From Amphiura filiformis (lineage: Eukaryota > Echinodermata > Ophiuroidea > Amphilepidida > Amphiuridae), in NCBI RefSeq assembly GCF_039555335.1, contig NC_092641.1:38830437-38894436 (forward strand): DNA of 64,000 nucleotides. Reading direction: 5' to 3'. Each line of letters starts with the position of its first letter. Within the stretch, counting starts at the first letter, position 1. The position numbers and the translations under genes were made by a program. Of this stretch, positions 1 through 10,590 are shown piece after piece. A model generated the notes under the pieces. That model searched no databases. It was not told where the DNA came from and saw only the letters and a program-made list of their open reading frames with translations.

Positions 1-869
1 CGGTATTGTACAAAAAGTGCAGTTATTTCACGTTGAATCCAAAATGCGCTTAGAATCGTGACATTTAAAGCTATACGGATTTGTGTGCATCCAATCTTAG
101 CACAGAAAGGGTTAACCTCATTACAGAGTACTATCATGGTTTATACATTATGTTGTGGTTGAATATGATTTGTTAATTTATAAGCTAATTGTCATGAAGA
201 AGACGATGAGGTGATCTGATGTCTTCTAGAGTAGAACTGTTCATAAATATTCATAATCCTTACAGAGGTTGCATCTTTTGGAGACGGAATACAATTCCAA
301 TATTTGATCTGAAGTATGTCGGTTAAAATTTTCACCGCAAAATCGAGCTGTCTGAGATTCAGTTTAAATTTGATAAAAATAATTTATAACAAAATTGATC
401 GAAATGTTGTCAACATCAAATATGTAACATGGCGGTGCTGTGTACATGTAATATGCTATGCTGATAATTGCGCACAATGTAACTCACACTAATTGTCGCA
501 GTGTTGATGAATACAACATGATCGTGCTTTCATGAATCAATTCTGTGAGGTAATCACAATTTTTTTGTTACCGATATCATTTATAATGAAATTCAACAGT
601 GGGTGTAACATGAGTGTCTGCAAAACAAGCAAATTTTATTTCAAATAAAGGCTTATCTTGACATCACATGAAGTGCTAAATTGATAAATTTGGACAAAAA
701 CACAAATCAGTAATAGGAATTGAACACTTTCACAATAGAAAATGAATACCAACATAACAAGTGTTAGATGAGTGGGTCTTGGTACATCATAATGATACTA
801 GTGGATATATCATAATACCTACAAAAAGTGAAATTAAATGGCAGTGTTGCTTGATCAGAATCATGTTAA

Positions 870-1265
870 AAATAATTCACTAATTTTAAATCAACTTTTT
901 TCATTTTTACCATTTTTGATAAATATATGTAAGTTTATTTGTTTCTTATTGATTGTTTTACTTCATTCCTAATGATTCTACAACTTTTGGATACAATGAA
1001 AATATTTACATGATGTCATTTTATCTATTGCTAAAAATTCATCTTCAAGGTGCAGAATTCAACAGGTTTTTCCCATTATTTTACCTTTTTTTTTCTCTGA
1101 CAATTTCACGTTGTAAAAACACATTTTGAGTTTTTGTAAATACTTGATAGGATTGACCATAATGTCTAGCATTCCGCTGGTGTCTTTGGACGTTATCGCA
1201 GGGTATTACAGTTTTTGGAATAAAAAAATCCGATTTAAATCAAATAAATCAATTAAAACTTTTTT
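870..1265. repeat. Dispersed repeat, inverted relative to 63580-63862
   Basis: The block around 1010-1090 (AGGTGCAGAATTCAACAG and flanks) is the reverse complement of 63630-63700. Similarity continues into a region rich in GATTTAAATC motifs at both places. Two copies in opposite orientation show a dispersed repeat; its class is not clear. Confidence 0.55.
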
Positions 1266-3048
1266 TAAATCAAGACAATTGCCAACCCTGATTAAGTGGC
1301 AGGAGATACATAAATAGAGTCCAATAACACAAACGTCATCACTTTCACTTCCCATATCTGACTTGGCTTGTACGTATTTAACCATTAAAATGACCGGTAT
1401 GGATGGCCAGTTTCCTTCCGATATGGATAATTTTAGAAAGTTGTGTCCAGAAATTGTGTTCAGTCTGAGCGAAAAGTATTGGTACGTCACAAAAGAACTT
1501 CTCTTTGGAGTGAAAGTGCGTCAGTAACGAACTAGTTCTTGTTAATGTTGGTACAAAGTAGCTGGCGGAGGAAGTATTGTGGGCCAATGCTTTTCCTTCT
1601 GTCTGTAAAAGTAAAAGTTACCCAAACATGAGACTTGGCTGGGTTTGCTACCGTTTTTTGTTATTTTGTTGAAGGTAAATGTACCGATTAAATAGTGCAA
1701 AACCTCATCTCTAGAAGCCAAAGTTTTAAGGTGTTTCAGTGATAACACTAAATGTGGTAGTGATAATCAGTTGCGCAGAGGGCAAAGTTTAGGATATACT
1801 AGATTAGATTGATTGAATTACATGTAAAATGATACCTGGGGATGAGATTTTAATAATTTTGTACCAGCCAATCAAACAAGTGCTAATATCAAATTACCAG
1901 TGATATAGGGACATCAGGAAACTGTACAGGAAGTTGCCAAGCATAAGTTGCCAAGGGGGTTACATTTTGCACCCAAAACAAAAGAAGAAAAAATGAAAGT
2001 CATTATCTGGTCCCATTGTTTTGTCCTACCAAATGAGGTACTTCCTTGTTGTAATAGCTTGTAATTGGGTGGGAGGGCGTGGCTAGTGGTAGGACACTGG
2101 TATCTAGTCTTAGCACACTTGGACCTCTGGTAGTGGATTTCCACCTAGCTTCCTGTACGTCACAGTAGAACACCAGACTGGTGCAACTGATAAGAACTGT
2201 TTTGGTAGAAAGAATGGTGGTATACCGGGTGTGATAACAGCAAAGTGATCAGTCACAGATTGGTAGCTTCAGAGACAACATTGGTCACAATTTGGTTAAT
2301 AGTTTTCCAAAGAAGTTTGTACATCATGACATAGTGAAACTGCTGCGAACACTTTCACCGCCGTTGTGTTGAAATATAGTGGGTTGTTTTTTGATACCAG
2401 TGGATTCGTATGGTCTTGTGTGCTTTTGTTGGTTACCAACTTGGATACGATAGAAACTACCAAGGACCGGCCATTTTGTGCTATTATAGTACTATTTATT
2501 AATAGTATTTATTTTGTAAATGGTGGTTAGGACCTAGTGTCCTATTATTAGAATACTAAATGTTTTGCCATGTGGGAACGCCATATCTCAACAAACCAGT
2601 GATGGATTTTGATTTTGGTGAGTTTGATTGATAAGAAGTTATTGTGTTTTCATGCAGGCAGGCGTCGTCTGCTCCCAGCCCACAGGTAGAAACACAGTAT
2701 TTGCTTTGCTATTTCATAGCAGATACTATATTACTTTGGGAGCAGACTACTTGTGGCCCTTGAACATGTGTAAAACAAACCTGCCAAGAGCTTACATGGT
2801 AAGTTTTGCTTTAAACATGTTGAGGGGCCAATGACACATAAGAGGTTTTAACTGCCCAATGACAATTTTTACATCAAAGCAGACTTGTTCAGAAAACACA
2901 TGATCCCAGGTTAAAAGGAAGTATGTGATGTGTTATTTATCTACAGATACTCTGTTTTTTACTTTGAAAGGAAGCAGTTTGCACATGTAATTGAAGCACA
3001 ACAACAACTGCTAGTCATAGAAACCTTTGCCAATGTGTTAATTAATAG

Positions 3049-3296
3049 GTATTCCATTTAAAATCCACACTCCTCACTGTAGAAAATTCAAGATAGATCT
3101 TCCACAGAGGGAGTATGTTTTTCAAATTGAATTGGCTTGGGTCAGTTATTTTGAAACCCATACTCTCTCTCTCTGTATTATGGCTTTACCTATTTAAATA
3201 TCTTGAGCAACTGTAGTGAGTAATTCAAATGTAAGTTACCCGATTGTCTATTCTATTTGAAACTCATCTTAGGGGCGTGTGGATTTCAATTGGAAT
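3049..3296. repeat. Degenerate fragments of the GTTGAAATCC palindromic MITE family
   Basis: ATTCCATTTAAAATCCACAC near 3050 and GTGTGGATTTCAATTGGAAT near 3276 are the two ends of the ~180 bp family described at 46722-46902. Between them are a CTTCCACAGAGGGAGTATG block, also present at 52070, and a short CT run. Confidence 0.5.
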
Positions 3297-3704
3297 AATG
3301 CAACGGGACACATGCTGAACTTATGAACGTCAGTAAGGTTCATTTCATGGGCCATTTCATGGCAAAGAGCGGTTTGATGTGTATGCTTGTGTAGATACAT
3401 GTATTTCTTTAGTCGAAAGATGGGTCTTCAATAGCAGTACAATTGTAATTGTACAAAGTGCTGAGCAAATTGTCCTCAGAAGCAAGGAGTGTTTATGCAT
3501 GGTTTTGTGCATAGACAGTTCTTCTATACTGTTCTTAGTTTACGAGTCCAAAGAAACATCGTCAACATCAGTGGAATTGTGCGCAGACAGTTCTTCTGCA
3601 CTGTTTATGATTCTTCACCATTATTACAATCGTGAGCTTAACTTACTGAGCGAATCGTTTTAGTGAAAAGTTGTTGTCAATCAACAAATTTTGACCTGCA
3701 GGCG

Positions 3705-4339
3705 GCCATTAGTGCCGTCGTCGACATGCCTTATGTCGACATAATGTCGACGTCGGCACGTATCCCGACATGTCGACATCAAAAAAAAAATTCTAAAAAA
3801 TTTTTTTTTTTTTTTTTTTTTTTAATTTTCAAAAATATTTTGGCCAGAAAAGTAAGTTATAGGCCCAAAATTACTTGTTATTCAAGGTTGGAAACCAGAG
3901 AAATACTGCTACTAAAAAATTTTAAAAAATGCCAATTTTTTTTTCCAAAGTTGGATAAATTTGTTTATTTTGATTACCTTTGCTTCTATTGAACAGTCAG
4001 GGACACATTGAATTAGTATGCATTGCTAGCTGTTCAATAGAAGCAAAAGTAATTAAAATATACAAATGTATCAACTTTGTAAAAAAATTGGCATTTTTTT
4101 TTTTTTTTTTTTGAGTAGCAGTATTTCTCTGGTTTCCAACCTTGAATAACAAGTCATTTTGGGCCTATAACTTGCTTTTCTGGCCAATTATTTTTTTTTT
4201 TTTTTGAAAAAAAAAAAAAAAAAAAAAAATTATTTTTTTTTTAGAATTTTTTTTATGTCGACACACTGTCGACGTCGGTATACGAATTTTATCGACATGT
4301 CGACATTAAAAAACGGTGCCGACGACGGCACTAGCGGCC
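3705..4339. mobile_element. Foldback/MITE with GTCGAC-rich termini and poly-T arms
   Basis: The left end GGCCATTAGTGCCGTCGTCG is mirrored by CGACGACGGCACTAGCGGCC at 4321-4338. The subterminal zones repeat GTCGAC several times and inner arms of long A/T runs pair across a centre near 4010. TIRs and palindromic arms without coding capacity fit a non-autonomous DNA transposon. A target duplication could not be assigned. Confidence 0.75.
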
Positions 4340-5044
4340 ATACAGCCAAGGTTGCTGCCGCCATTGTTCATATTCATGGATGATATTTTTAACTTGCAGC
4401 ATGTCATACAATCTTTAGGACTCAGTTCCTTAACCCCAATATACTTCTACATCTATACTCTAAGAATGACCTTTGGATTTATTGGGTACAAAAACTCATG
4501 TCCCACAACTTAAGGTCAAATTTCGTTCAGCGAGGGTCATGAACTATGCCATCGGGTATGAGATTATTACAGCTCGCAGTCTGGCTATGTGGGTGTTGTT
4601 CTTAGTGCATCATAGGTTAACTGAATCAATGGCCATCGGTCTCTGAATTCATCTGAATAATTGTCATTTTACTTTGTGTTTTTTATATGCACAAAATATA
4701 TATATGCAATCAACAGGGAAATTGAATCAAAGAAAGTTCAAATCAATCACACGCTAAGATTTAATTTTCTACTATGGTAATCAGTCACGATATTGTATGA
4801 ATTTCAATGCAGTGTATAATTTTAGGACTTTTCTTTTGTTTTCTTCTTTTCAATTTGTAAAAGAGATGATTGCTTTCTGACACGAAGTACTTTGTAAGAG
4901 TCATTTGCAATAATGCCACACCCACCACGCCTTAATACGCTTTCCCATTACTTAACACTTACGGTTTGTTAAAAGAAACTTCAAATAAGCAGACACGTAA
5001 TAATAATTTTCTATTTTTATTTTTACTCTCTTCCCATGCTACAG

Positions 5045-5341
5045 GATTCAGTGTTGAGCAGCCCCAAGCCGTGCCAGTGTCAACACCGCAGTCGACATTC
5101 AGCGACGGCGGCTTGTTTTCCGTGTCGGAATCGCTGCAGACGCTCAACGAATTCAACGCAGAGGAGATCCTCGTGAAGCAGGAAGATGCGGCCAGTAGCA
5201 GCTCAGATTATTACAGTCTGGAGTCGTCGCCGAGCTCCAACAACTACTTGGAGGCGGCCACGCCGGAATTCTACAATAACCCAATGATGTTTGATCCGTC
5301 CATGGTGGGGTATTTCCAGCAGAATAGCAATGGCTACAAAG
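5045..5341 (+). CDS. ETS1/2: ETS1/2 exon A: serine-rich/transactivation-linker region
   Basis: The acceptor CTACAG precedes the exon and the donor is AAAG|GTGATT. The 297 bases encode an acidic and serine-rich stretch with LVKQED (sumoylation consensus), [15 protein letters not shown] and an [12 protein letters not shown] tail. Composition is much more GC-rich than the flanking introns, supporting coding use. Confidence 0.88.
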
Positions 5342-8300
5342 GTGATTATTGCACAATCTGTTGACCAAAGACCATGTGTATTATCTGCTAACCCTCCAAT
5401 TAAAACAAGAAAAAATCTTTGATAAATTCAATTTTTATTTTTCAAAATTTGACAACTTATAGGAACAATGCCAGATCCCCCACCCCCCATATTCACATAG
5501 CTTCCCTTACTCCCTTACTCCCTGTGCGGTTTATCATATCCATCTTAAACTAAGGTTGTTCATAAAAAGCAAATCTAGTAGTAATGCCACTCAATGCAAA
5601 TATGGCCCCTTCATTAAAATTTCAGTCCTTGATCAGATCCACGCAACTTGCATATTATAATAAGCTTCATAAATGTTAGACAGAGCAGTATGATATTCAT
5701 TTTGAAACTGAAACAATGAAAAGTTCACGGTGTCATATATGAACTTATGAAGAGAACAAGGCAAAAACAAATGTCTGATTAGCATGGTGAAAGTTTCAGT
5801 GGTATCTATGTCGAGATTGTGGATATATTTTGAAACTGAAAATGATGAAAAAGGTTCATAGTGGTGCACATGTAGCATCAAAACAAAATTGACTTGCATT
5901 TTGGGAATACAATGTTGAGTAAACATTCATTGTTGAACATTCATTTAATATTTATACTCCTTTGTTTTGACCCAAAGCTGTTAAGTTTTTAATTAGCAAA
6001 TAATCTACTTCCACTCCATAAAAATCTGTGCCTGGTAAATTTGTTATGACAAAAACATATAGATTAATGAAATTGTGATAAAGTAATAAAACACTAAGAG
6101 ACAATTAAAACCGATTTTATTTATAAATCGTGTGGGTTTAACTAAACGGGTTATTAAGGGTATTAACAAGCCTTGATGCTATTTTAACTTCATATGATAG
6201 GTTAACCCTATCCATGCCATTGCCAATATGGTTAAATAAGTTCAAAAGTTTGACAAAAACTTTCAAAAACTTTTTTTTTTATTACTAAAGTGGTTCGTAA
6301 TTTTAGGCGTTTTGAAATTTGATATTTTGATAACATCATAGATAGACTAATAGCTACCTTCACATGCTTAAAAAAACATGTAACCACATTCACAGGGTTT
6401 TGTGTGACCCATACATTGTAAAATGCTTCAGCATCAAGCCATGTAGTAGCAAGTAGCAAGACCCATAAGGAAGTGACGTCATGGCCACTTTCCGGGACCG
6501 AGTTTCCGTTTTGGCTCACTTTCTTTCCTGTGTATGTGTATTTGTGCACTAAGCGCTATCCTTCCCTTCACCGGCAGACCCTAGTATTTCATTCAGAAAA
6601 AAAACAAGCGCATAATTTATACAAGCGGTCTTTAGAGGTAGTTATGACTTAACTGTAAATTATTTCCTTCCAGAAGTTTTATGAATGACATCAATTTGTT
6701 GTTAGTTTTATTACTTGGGTGTTGTTGGTACATGCTCTTGAAACCGTCAAATGCAAAAATTGTGGGTTTTTCTGAAGTGGGAGATTTGTTATAGACTCAG
6801 TTTCTTAATAAATTGGGGGTTTTTTTGCGTTAATTTAGAAGGCTATTGTATGTGAAATGTTTGCTGCAGGCCCGTACGCAGGGGGGGTGCGGAGGGTGCG
6901 ACCGCACCTCCCCAAATCTGCAAAAGTATAACTAAAGTCCCCAAATTTAATAATTTATGAAAGCGTAGCGAGCAAAAAATCAGGTTTTTTACGTTTTTTT
7001 GGTCATAAAAGGTCCAAATTTGGGGGGAAAAGTCCACTTTTCACAAATTCACCCCCCCCCCCTTTGGAAAAAGTCCACTTTTTCAAAATCAGCACCCCCC
7101 AAAAAAAAATCCTGCGTACGGGCCTGGTTTGCTGCGATGTAAGTGGATGCTCATCATGGATTTTTGCTCTTGATTTTATATTAAATCTGGCACTATTACA
7201 TTTCTTACAGAGCTCCCGATTGGTTAATTACATATGATCCTCTTGAGTAACCAATCAAAATAGTTCATTGAAAATAGTTCTTAGATAATTGCCCCTGGGT
7301 TAAAATTATTGTGTGTGAATTGTTTGCAATGCTGTACAATAGCTGAGAGGTTATGAAATTTCAATGCATTATTCAATTGCAAACTTTATCAAAACAATTG
7401 GGGGGGGGGGGGTCTATATGCATTTTTAACTACCACTACATACTATGTTATGTGTTCTGTTGTCCATAGACATTGTTGTAATTATACATCTCGATTTTGT
7501 TAAATATTTATTTATTTGAACACTTTATTTTGCTAGCTATTGTTTTGCTAACCATTTGTTTGTTTCCACTTTGTTTTCTCCACTCAGGTCAGTATGGCTC
7601 TTTCGACAGCTTTGACAGCAACAACTCAGGCTATCAACAAGTCCCAATGTGCAAGTCTCTCTCGGACAGTTGCTCAAGCACAGATCTGGCTGGTCTGAGA
7701 CCCCCTTCATCAAGATCAACGTCCCCTCTTGACGTCCCAGAAGTTGTCTCAAACCCCGTCATCCCTGCTGCTGTCCTAGCTGGCTACTCAGGTAAATATA
7801 ACAACTGGTTGTAAATTTTGTAATGCAGAATGGTCTTTAAGCTTTATGAAAGCCAATCAGGAAAACAATAGCTGTTGAGTTTTAAACCACAAACCCACAG
7901 TGTATTGTGCTGAACTTGTTTCACCGTTGGGCGTGAATAAATCATGAATGCTCCTCAATCAAACGATATTCATGGGTGTATAGAAGTTATTGCATGGATT
8001 CCTATGGTCAATGATATTCCAGATTAAAAACAATTTGAAATGTTTTAGTTGGATGCACTCCAAACGTTTATAAGCTTACTAGCCGTTGGCCAAAATGCAC
8101 GGTTGAGTGGATGACCTGAAGGCTTGGCGTCAGGACAATGAGGAGAGGGTCACCATCGGTCAAATCACCTTGAACGCAGAATGAAAGAGGCAATAATGAA
8201 ACTGTACCAGTTTATATTATTTCTTGTAACTCCATGTCTGCAAAAACCCAAAATATTAACAGGCTGCTACAGTATAAATATATCTTCCATGTTTTGCATA

Positions 8301-8689
8301 AGTTTTCTAATGTGTATTTTTTTCGTCTATATTTATTTTCTCCTCATATAGGAAGTGGGCCCATTCAGTTGTGGCAATTCCTTCTTGAACTTCTCACAGA
8401 CAAAACCTGCCAACACATCATCAGCTGGACTGGCGATGGCTGGGAATTTAAACTATCAGATCCTGATGAGGTCGCACGTCGCTGGGGCAAGCGCAAGAAC
8501 AAGCCCAAGATGAACTACGAGAAACTTAGCCGCGGACTCAGGTACTACTACGACAAGAACATTATTCACAAAACAGCGGGTAAACGATATGTGTACCGCT
8601 TTGTGTGCGACCTCCAGAGTTTGTTAGGCTACTCGCCGGAAGAGTTACACGAAATGGTTGGAGTCAATCCCGCGCGGGATGACGACTGA
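5045..8689 (+). CDS. ETS1/2: ETS1/2-type transcription factor, C-terminal 3 exons (5' partial)
   Basis: Class I ETS factor that binds GGAA core DNA and regulates transcription in the nucleus. Visible exons are 5045-5341, 7588-7791 and 8352-8689; all junctions are AG/GT with matching phase (2 bases in, 1 base out). About 279 residues are encoded here. A serine-rich segment with a VKQE sumoylation-type site comes first. Then come FDSFDS, resembling the SFDS phosphorylated region of ETS1, and [11 protein letters not shown], matching the autoinhibitory helix HI-2 region. The complete winged-helix ETS domain follows (LWQFLLELL through the recognition helix GLRYYYDKN), with a short ETS1/2-style tail ending RDDD. 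The Pointed domain and start codon are not in the window. In echinoderms and other animals this family acts in mesoderm and vascular or skeletogenic programmes; that role is family knowledge, not visible here. Confidence 0.93.
6467..6481 (+). promoter_or_regulatory. Composite ETS-CRE motif in ETS intron
   Basis: AAGGAAGTGACGTCA joins an ETS core (GGAAGT) directly to a full CRE palindrome (TGACGTCA). This arrangement is a known high-affinity composite for ETS and CREB/ATF factors. No initiation site or conservation is visible, so function is only a possibility. Confidence 0.35.
6867..7126. mobile_element. hAT-like MITE, family H1 copy 1, perfect 8 bp TSD
   Basis: The ends CAGGCCCGTACGCAGG and CCTGCGTACGGGCCTG are perfect mirror images. 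The element is flanked by identical 8 bp GTTTGCTG (6859-6866 and 7127-7134). CAGG termini plus an 8 bp duplication indicate the hAT superfamily. No transposase is encoded. A second copy lies at 42065-42298. Confidence 0.9.
7588..7791 (+). CDS. ETS1/2: ETS1/2 exon B: SFDS motif and autoinhibitory helix region
   Basis: 204 bases after CACTCAG and before GTAAAT, phase-compatible with both neighbours. It encodes [14 protein letters not shown], comparable with the phosphorylated YDSFDSED of vertebrate ETS1. It then gives a serine/proline segment and [14 protein letters not shown], the conserved element just before the ETS domain. Confidence 0.93.
7792..8351 (+). other. ETS1/2 intron between exons B and C
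   Basis: 560-base intron with donor GTAAAT and acceptor CATATAG after a pyrimidine-rich tract. No repeat or RNA gene was recognised. Confidence 0.8.
8352..8689 (+). CDS. ETS1/2: ETS1/2 exon C: ETS DNA-binding domain and C-terminus
   Basis: The exon encodes [15 protein letters not shown], the helix-turn-helix with [10 protein letters not shown], the recognition helix containing the two DNA-contacting arginines in RGLRYYY, and the terminal helix [19 protein letters not shown]. Translation stops at TGA 8687-8689. The whole winged-helix domain sits in this last exon, as usual for ETS1/2. Confidence 0.96.
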
Positions 8690-8882
8690 GCTACTGAGTG
8701 CAAATGGCGTTGATCGTCAGCGCCAGTTTTAAAAAAAAAACACTTTTCTGAGTCAGTGCTATTTGATGTTTTGAACTCTAGCCAGTTTTGGGGCTTGGAT
8801 TTAGGCCAGAATAGTGTGTTGTGTGGAGACAGCTGGACTGTCCATTTTTGTATGACCAGAGCATTTGTTGTACTGTCAACTT

Positions 8883-8928
8883 GTCGCCATGGTAACTTGT
8901 CACCATGGTAACTTGTCACCATAGAGAC
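8883..8928 (+). promoter_or_regulatory. Tandem RFX X-box motifs (two perfect, one degenerate)
   Basis: GTCGCCATGGTAAC (8883-8896) and GTCACCATGGTAAC (8899-8912) both match the X-box consensus GTHNYYATRRNAAC exactly. A third copy, GTCACCATAGAGAC (8915-8928), is decayed. The repeat period is 16 bases. The consensus is established; use in this UTR is inferred. Confidence 0.5.
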
Positions 8929-9520
8929 ACCATGTTGCTTTTTTTGTGATATAGTATTGTGAACCTGTTGTCAGTCAATACTGTGCGATGTAATGTGTGG
9001 CAGTACATAATAGTACCTGGAGATAATCCCCAACCCTCCCCCCTATTTGCTGAAGTGCAATGTACTGTTTTTTAAGTATATGTTACACAACCCACATGCT
9101 TTCATATGTTGGATATACTGCATAATTGGATTGATACATTCCTTTACAAGGGGGGTTTACTTGTAAAAACATTCCAGCAAAAGGATGATGGGTAACAAAA
9201 TAATGCTTCCAACGTTCAAGCGAGACTAATCCTGTGTAACAGGGGGTGCACATCCATGAGTGCACATGACTACTCCTTTTTGAAATATTTAAATTGGTGC
9301 TTTTTAAGAAAAAGGAAGTTTTTTTTAGATGTGTTGGCTTACAGTAGGCCAAAAAGATAACTAATATGTGTGACTTTGACAAACTTTTTTTTTTGTATTT
9401 ATTGTACATTTTGAAGAAAGATGACTATAAAGTGCTCTATGTGGATCACAACATAACTTTTTTGTATAGTATTTTTCATACTGACGTTAAACTGTTAGTA
9501 GCATAAGAGTGAGTCGGCGC

Positions 9521-9768
9521 CAGGGTTGCCAAATATTTTTTGAACCAAATTGCGGGTCAAATCATCGAAAAAGTCACCCATTTTTTCTCTCAACTATTTG
9601 TTTTCTATGGGACATGATGCTACCGAAAGTCGTGGGTGCCAATGTAGAAATAGTCCCAATTTTTTTCTCAAAACTATTGGATTCTATAGGCAAAAAATTG
9701 TCAAGTCGTGCGGAAAATGTTCAAAAGTCGCCCAATTGGGCTACCAAATCACGGGTTTGGCAACCCTG
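9521..9768. mobile_element. CAGGGTTGCC-ended MITE in ETS1/2 3' UTR
   Basis: The ends CAGGGTTGCCAAA and TTTGGCAACCCTG are inverted, about 248 bases apart. CAGGG termini suggest hAT, but the flanking octamers (GTCGGCGC and GTCAGATT) match only partly, so the insertion is old or the class differs. It contributes spurious open frames at 9509-9895. Confidence 0.75.
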
Positions 9769-10004
9769 GTCAGATTTCATCACTGGCTACATGCAGCTTA
9801 CTGAAGAAGTGCAGTATGAGATGTTTCTGTCTAGAAACACTGCTTGGGCTGTATTTAAGTATATGTTTGTAACAAAAGTTCTAACTAAATGTTAATTTAA
9901 ACTATCTTTTTTTTTTTGCATTGAAAATGAGAAATATATTTTAAACGGAACCTCGGCAGTATTCAAAGATGATGTTGATAATTTGTATTTTGTTCTGCAT
10001 TTTT

Positions 10005-10012
10005 TGTAAATA
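10005..10012 (+). promoter_or_regulatory. Pumilio-type response element in 3' UTR
   Basis: TGTAAATA matches the PUF-binding consensus UGUANAUA, about 80 bases before the poly(A) signal. A single 8-mer is weak evidence. Confidence 0.25.
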
Positions 10013-10087
10013 TTCTAAGTTTGTTTGGTATTTTTTTCCGTGGAAATTTAACAACGTTATTTTTTTCTGTTGTTCTTGTAATTATTA

Positions 10088-10093
10088 AATAAA
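10088..10093 (+). terminator. ETS1/2: Candidate ETS1/2 polyadenylation signal
   Basis: Canonical AATAAA followed 20-40 bases later by a run of T. It is the first clear AATAAA after the MITE in the UTR. Confidence 0.55.
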
Positions 10094-10514
10094 AGTGGAT
10101 ACTTTCATGCTACCTTTTTTTTTTTTTTTTTTGTTGTGTTCCAATCAGCTCTCGCGAATATAAAAATATGTGAAAAGAAGCTTAGAACCATGAATTTAAA
10201 AACCAGTGAAACGGTTCAAAATTAGCAAAGCGTCAAAAATTTACCCTACATGAAAATTTCCACTTTTGTATTAAAAAAGTTTAGTGTTTAGTCAGTTATG
10301 AATTAGGCAGTGGTCAAAACTGCTTGACTCTGTAACGTCCAAGGAATTTTTTTTTGTATGTCTTCAGCTTTTTATACTGTTTTAATGTGTTGCCAAAAAT
10401 TGGAGATCAAGCAGTTTTTCCCCCCACATACTAGTACAGCAAGAGAAGTTTGACTCCCAATGAATAGCACTATACAAATCTCTTCTTTCCTAGAGTCGAC
10501 TAAGGAAGAAAATT

Positions 10515-10590
10515 GAAATTGATAGCTCAGTTGGTTAGAGCACTGGCTTGAAATCCAGTGGTCCCAGGTTCAAATCCTGGTCATGGTTGA
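10515..10590 (+). repeat. tRNA-like sequence, probably a SINE head or tRNA pseudogene
   Basis: Box A (TAGCTCAGTTGG), a D arm GCTC/GAGC, an anticodon-like hairpin CACTGG/CCAGTG, and a perfect T arm CCAGG/CCTGG with box B GGTTCAAATCC are present. The anticodon loop would have 8 rather than 7 bases, and only three of seven acceptor pairs form. A functional tRNA is therefore unlikely. Confidence 0.65.

Larger units (their letters stand above)
1..5044. other. Non-coding stretch upstream of the first visible ETS exon (presumed intron)
   Basis: No exon with recognisable ETS-family sequence was found here on the + strand. The first visible ETS exon starts inside a codon, so at least part of this stretch should be intron. 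It contains a repeat shared with the window end (870-1265), fragments of a palindromic MITE (3049-3296) and a foldback element (3705-4339). The open frames at 1126-1748 and 3379-3992 lack family resemblance and run through repeats or homopolymers. Confidence 0.5.
5342..7587 (+). other. ETS1/2 intron between exons A and B
   Basis: Intron bounded by GT at 5342 and CACTCAG at 7581-7587. It holds the hAT-like MITE at 6867-7126, a composite ETS/CRE motif at 6467-6481 and homopolymer runs near 7050 and 7400. Nothing else was recognised. Confidence 0.75.
8690..10112 (+). other. ETS1/2: Probable ETS1/2 3' UTR
   Basis: The region after the stop codon has no further exon and runs to a canonical AATAAA at 10088-10093 with a T-rich downstream element. 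It contains a tandem pair of X-box motifs, an inserted CAGGG-ended MITE (9521-9768) and a Pumilio-type TGTAAATA at 10005-10012. The UTR end is inferred; no transcript evidence is available. Confidence 0.55.

Noticed and set aside
10515-10590. Functional tRNA gene (anticodon TGA)
   Set aside because: The anticodon loop is 8 bases, most acceptor pairs are missing, and a Ser-type anticodon would need a long variable arm.
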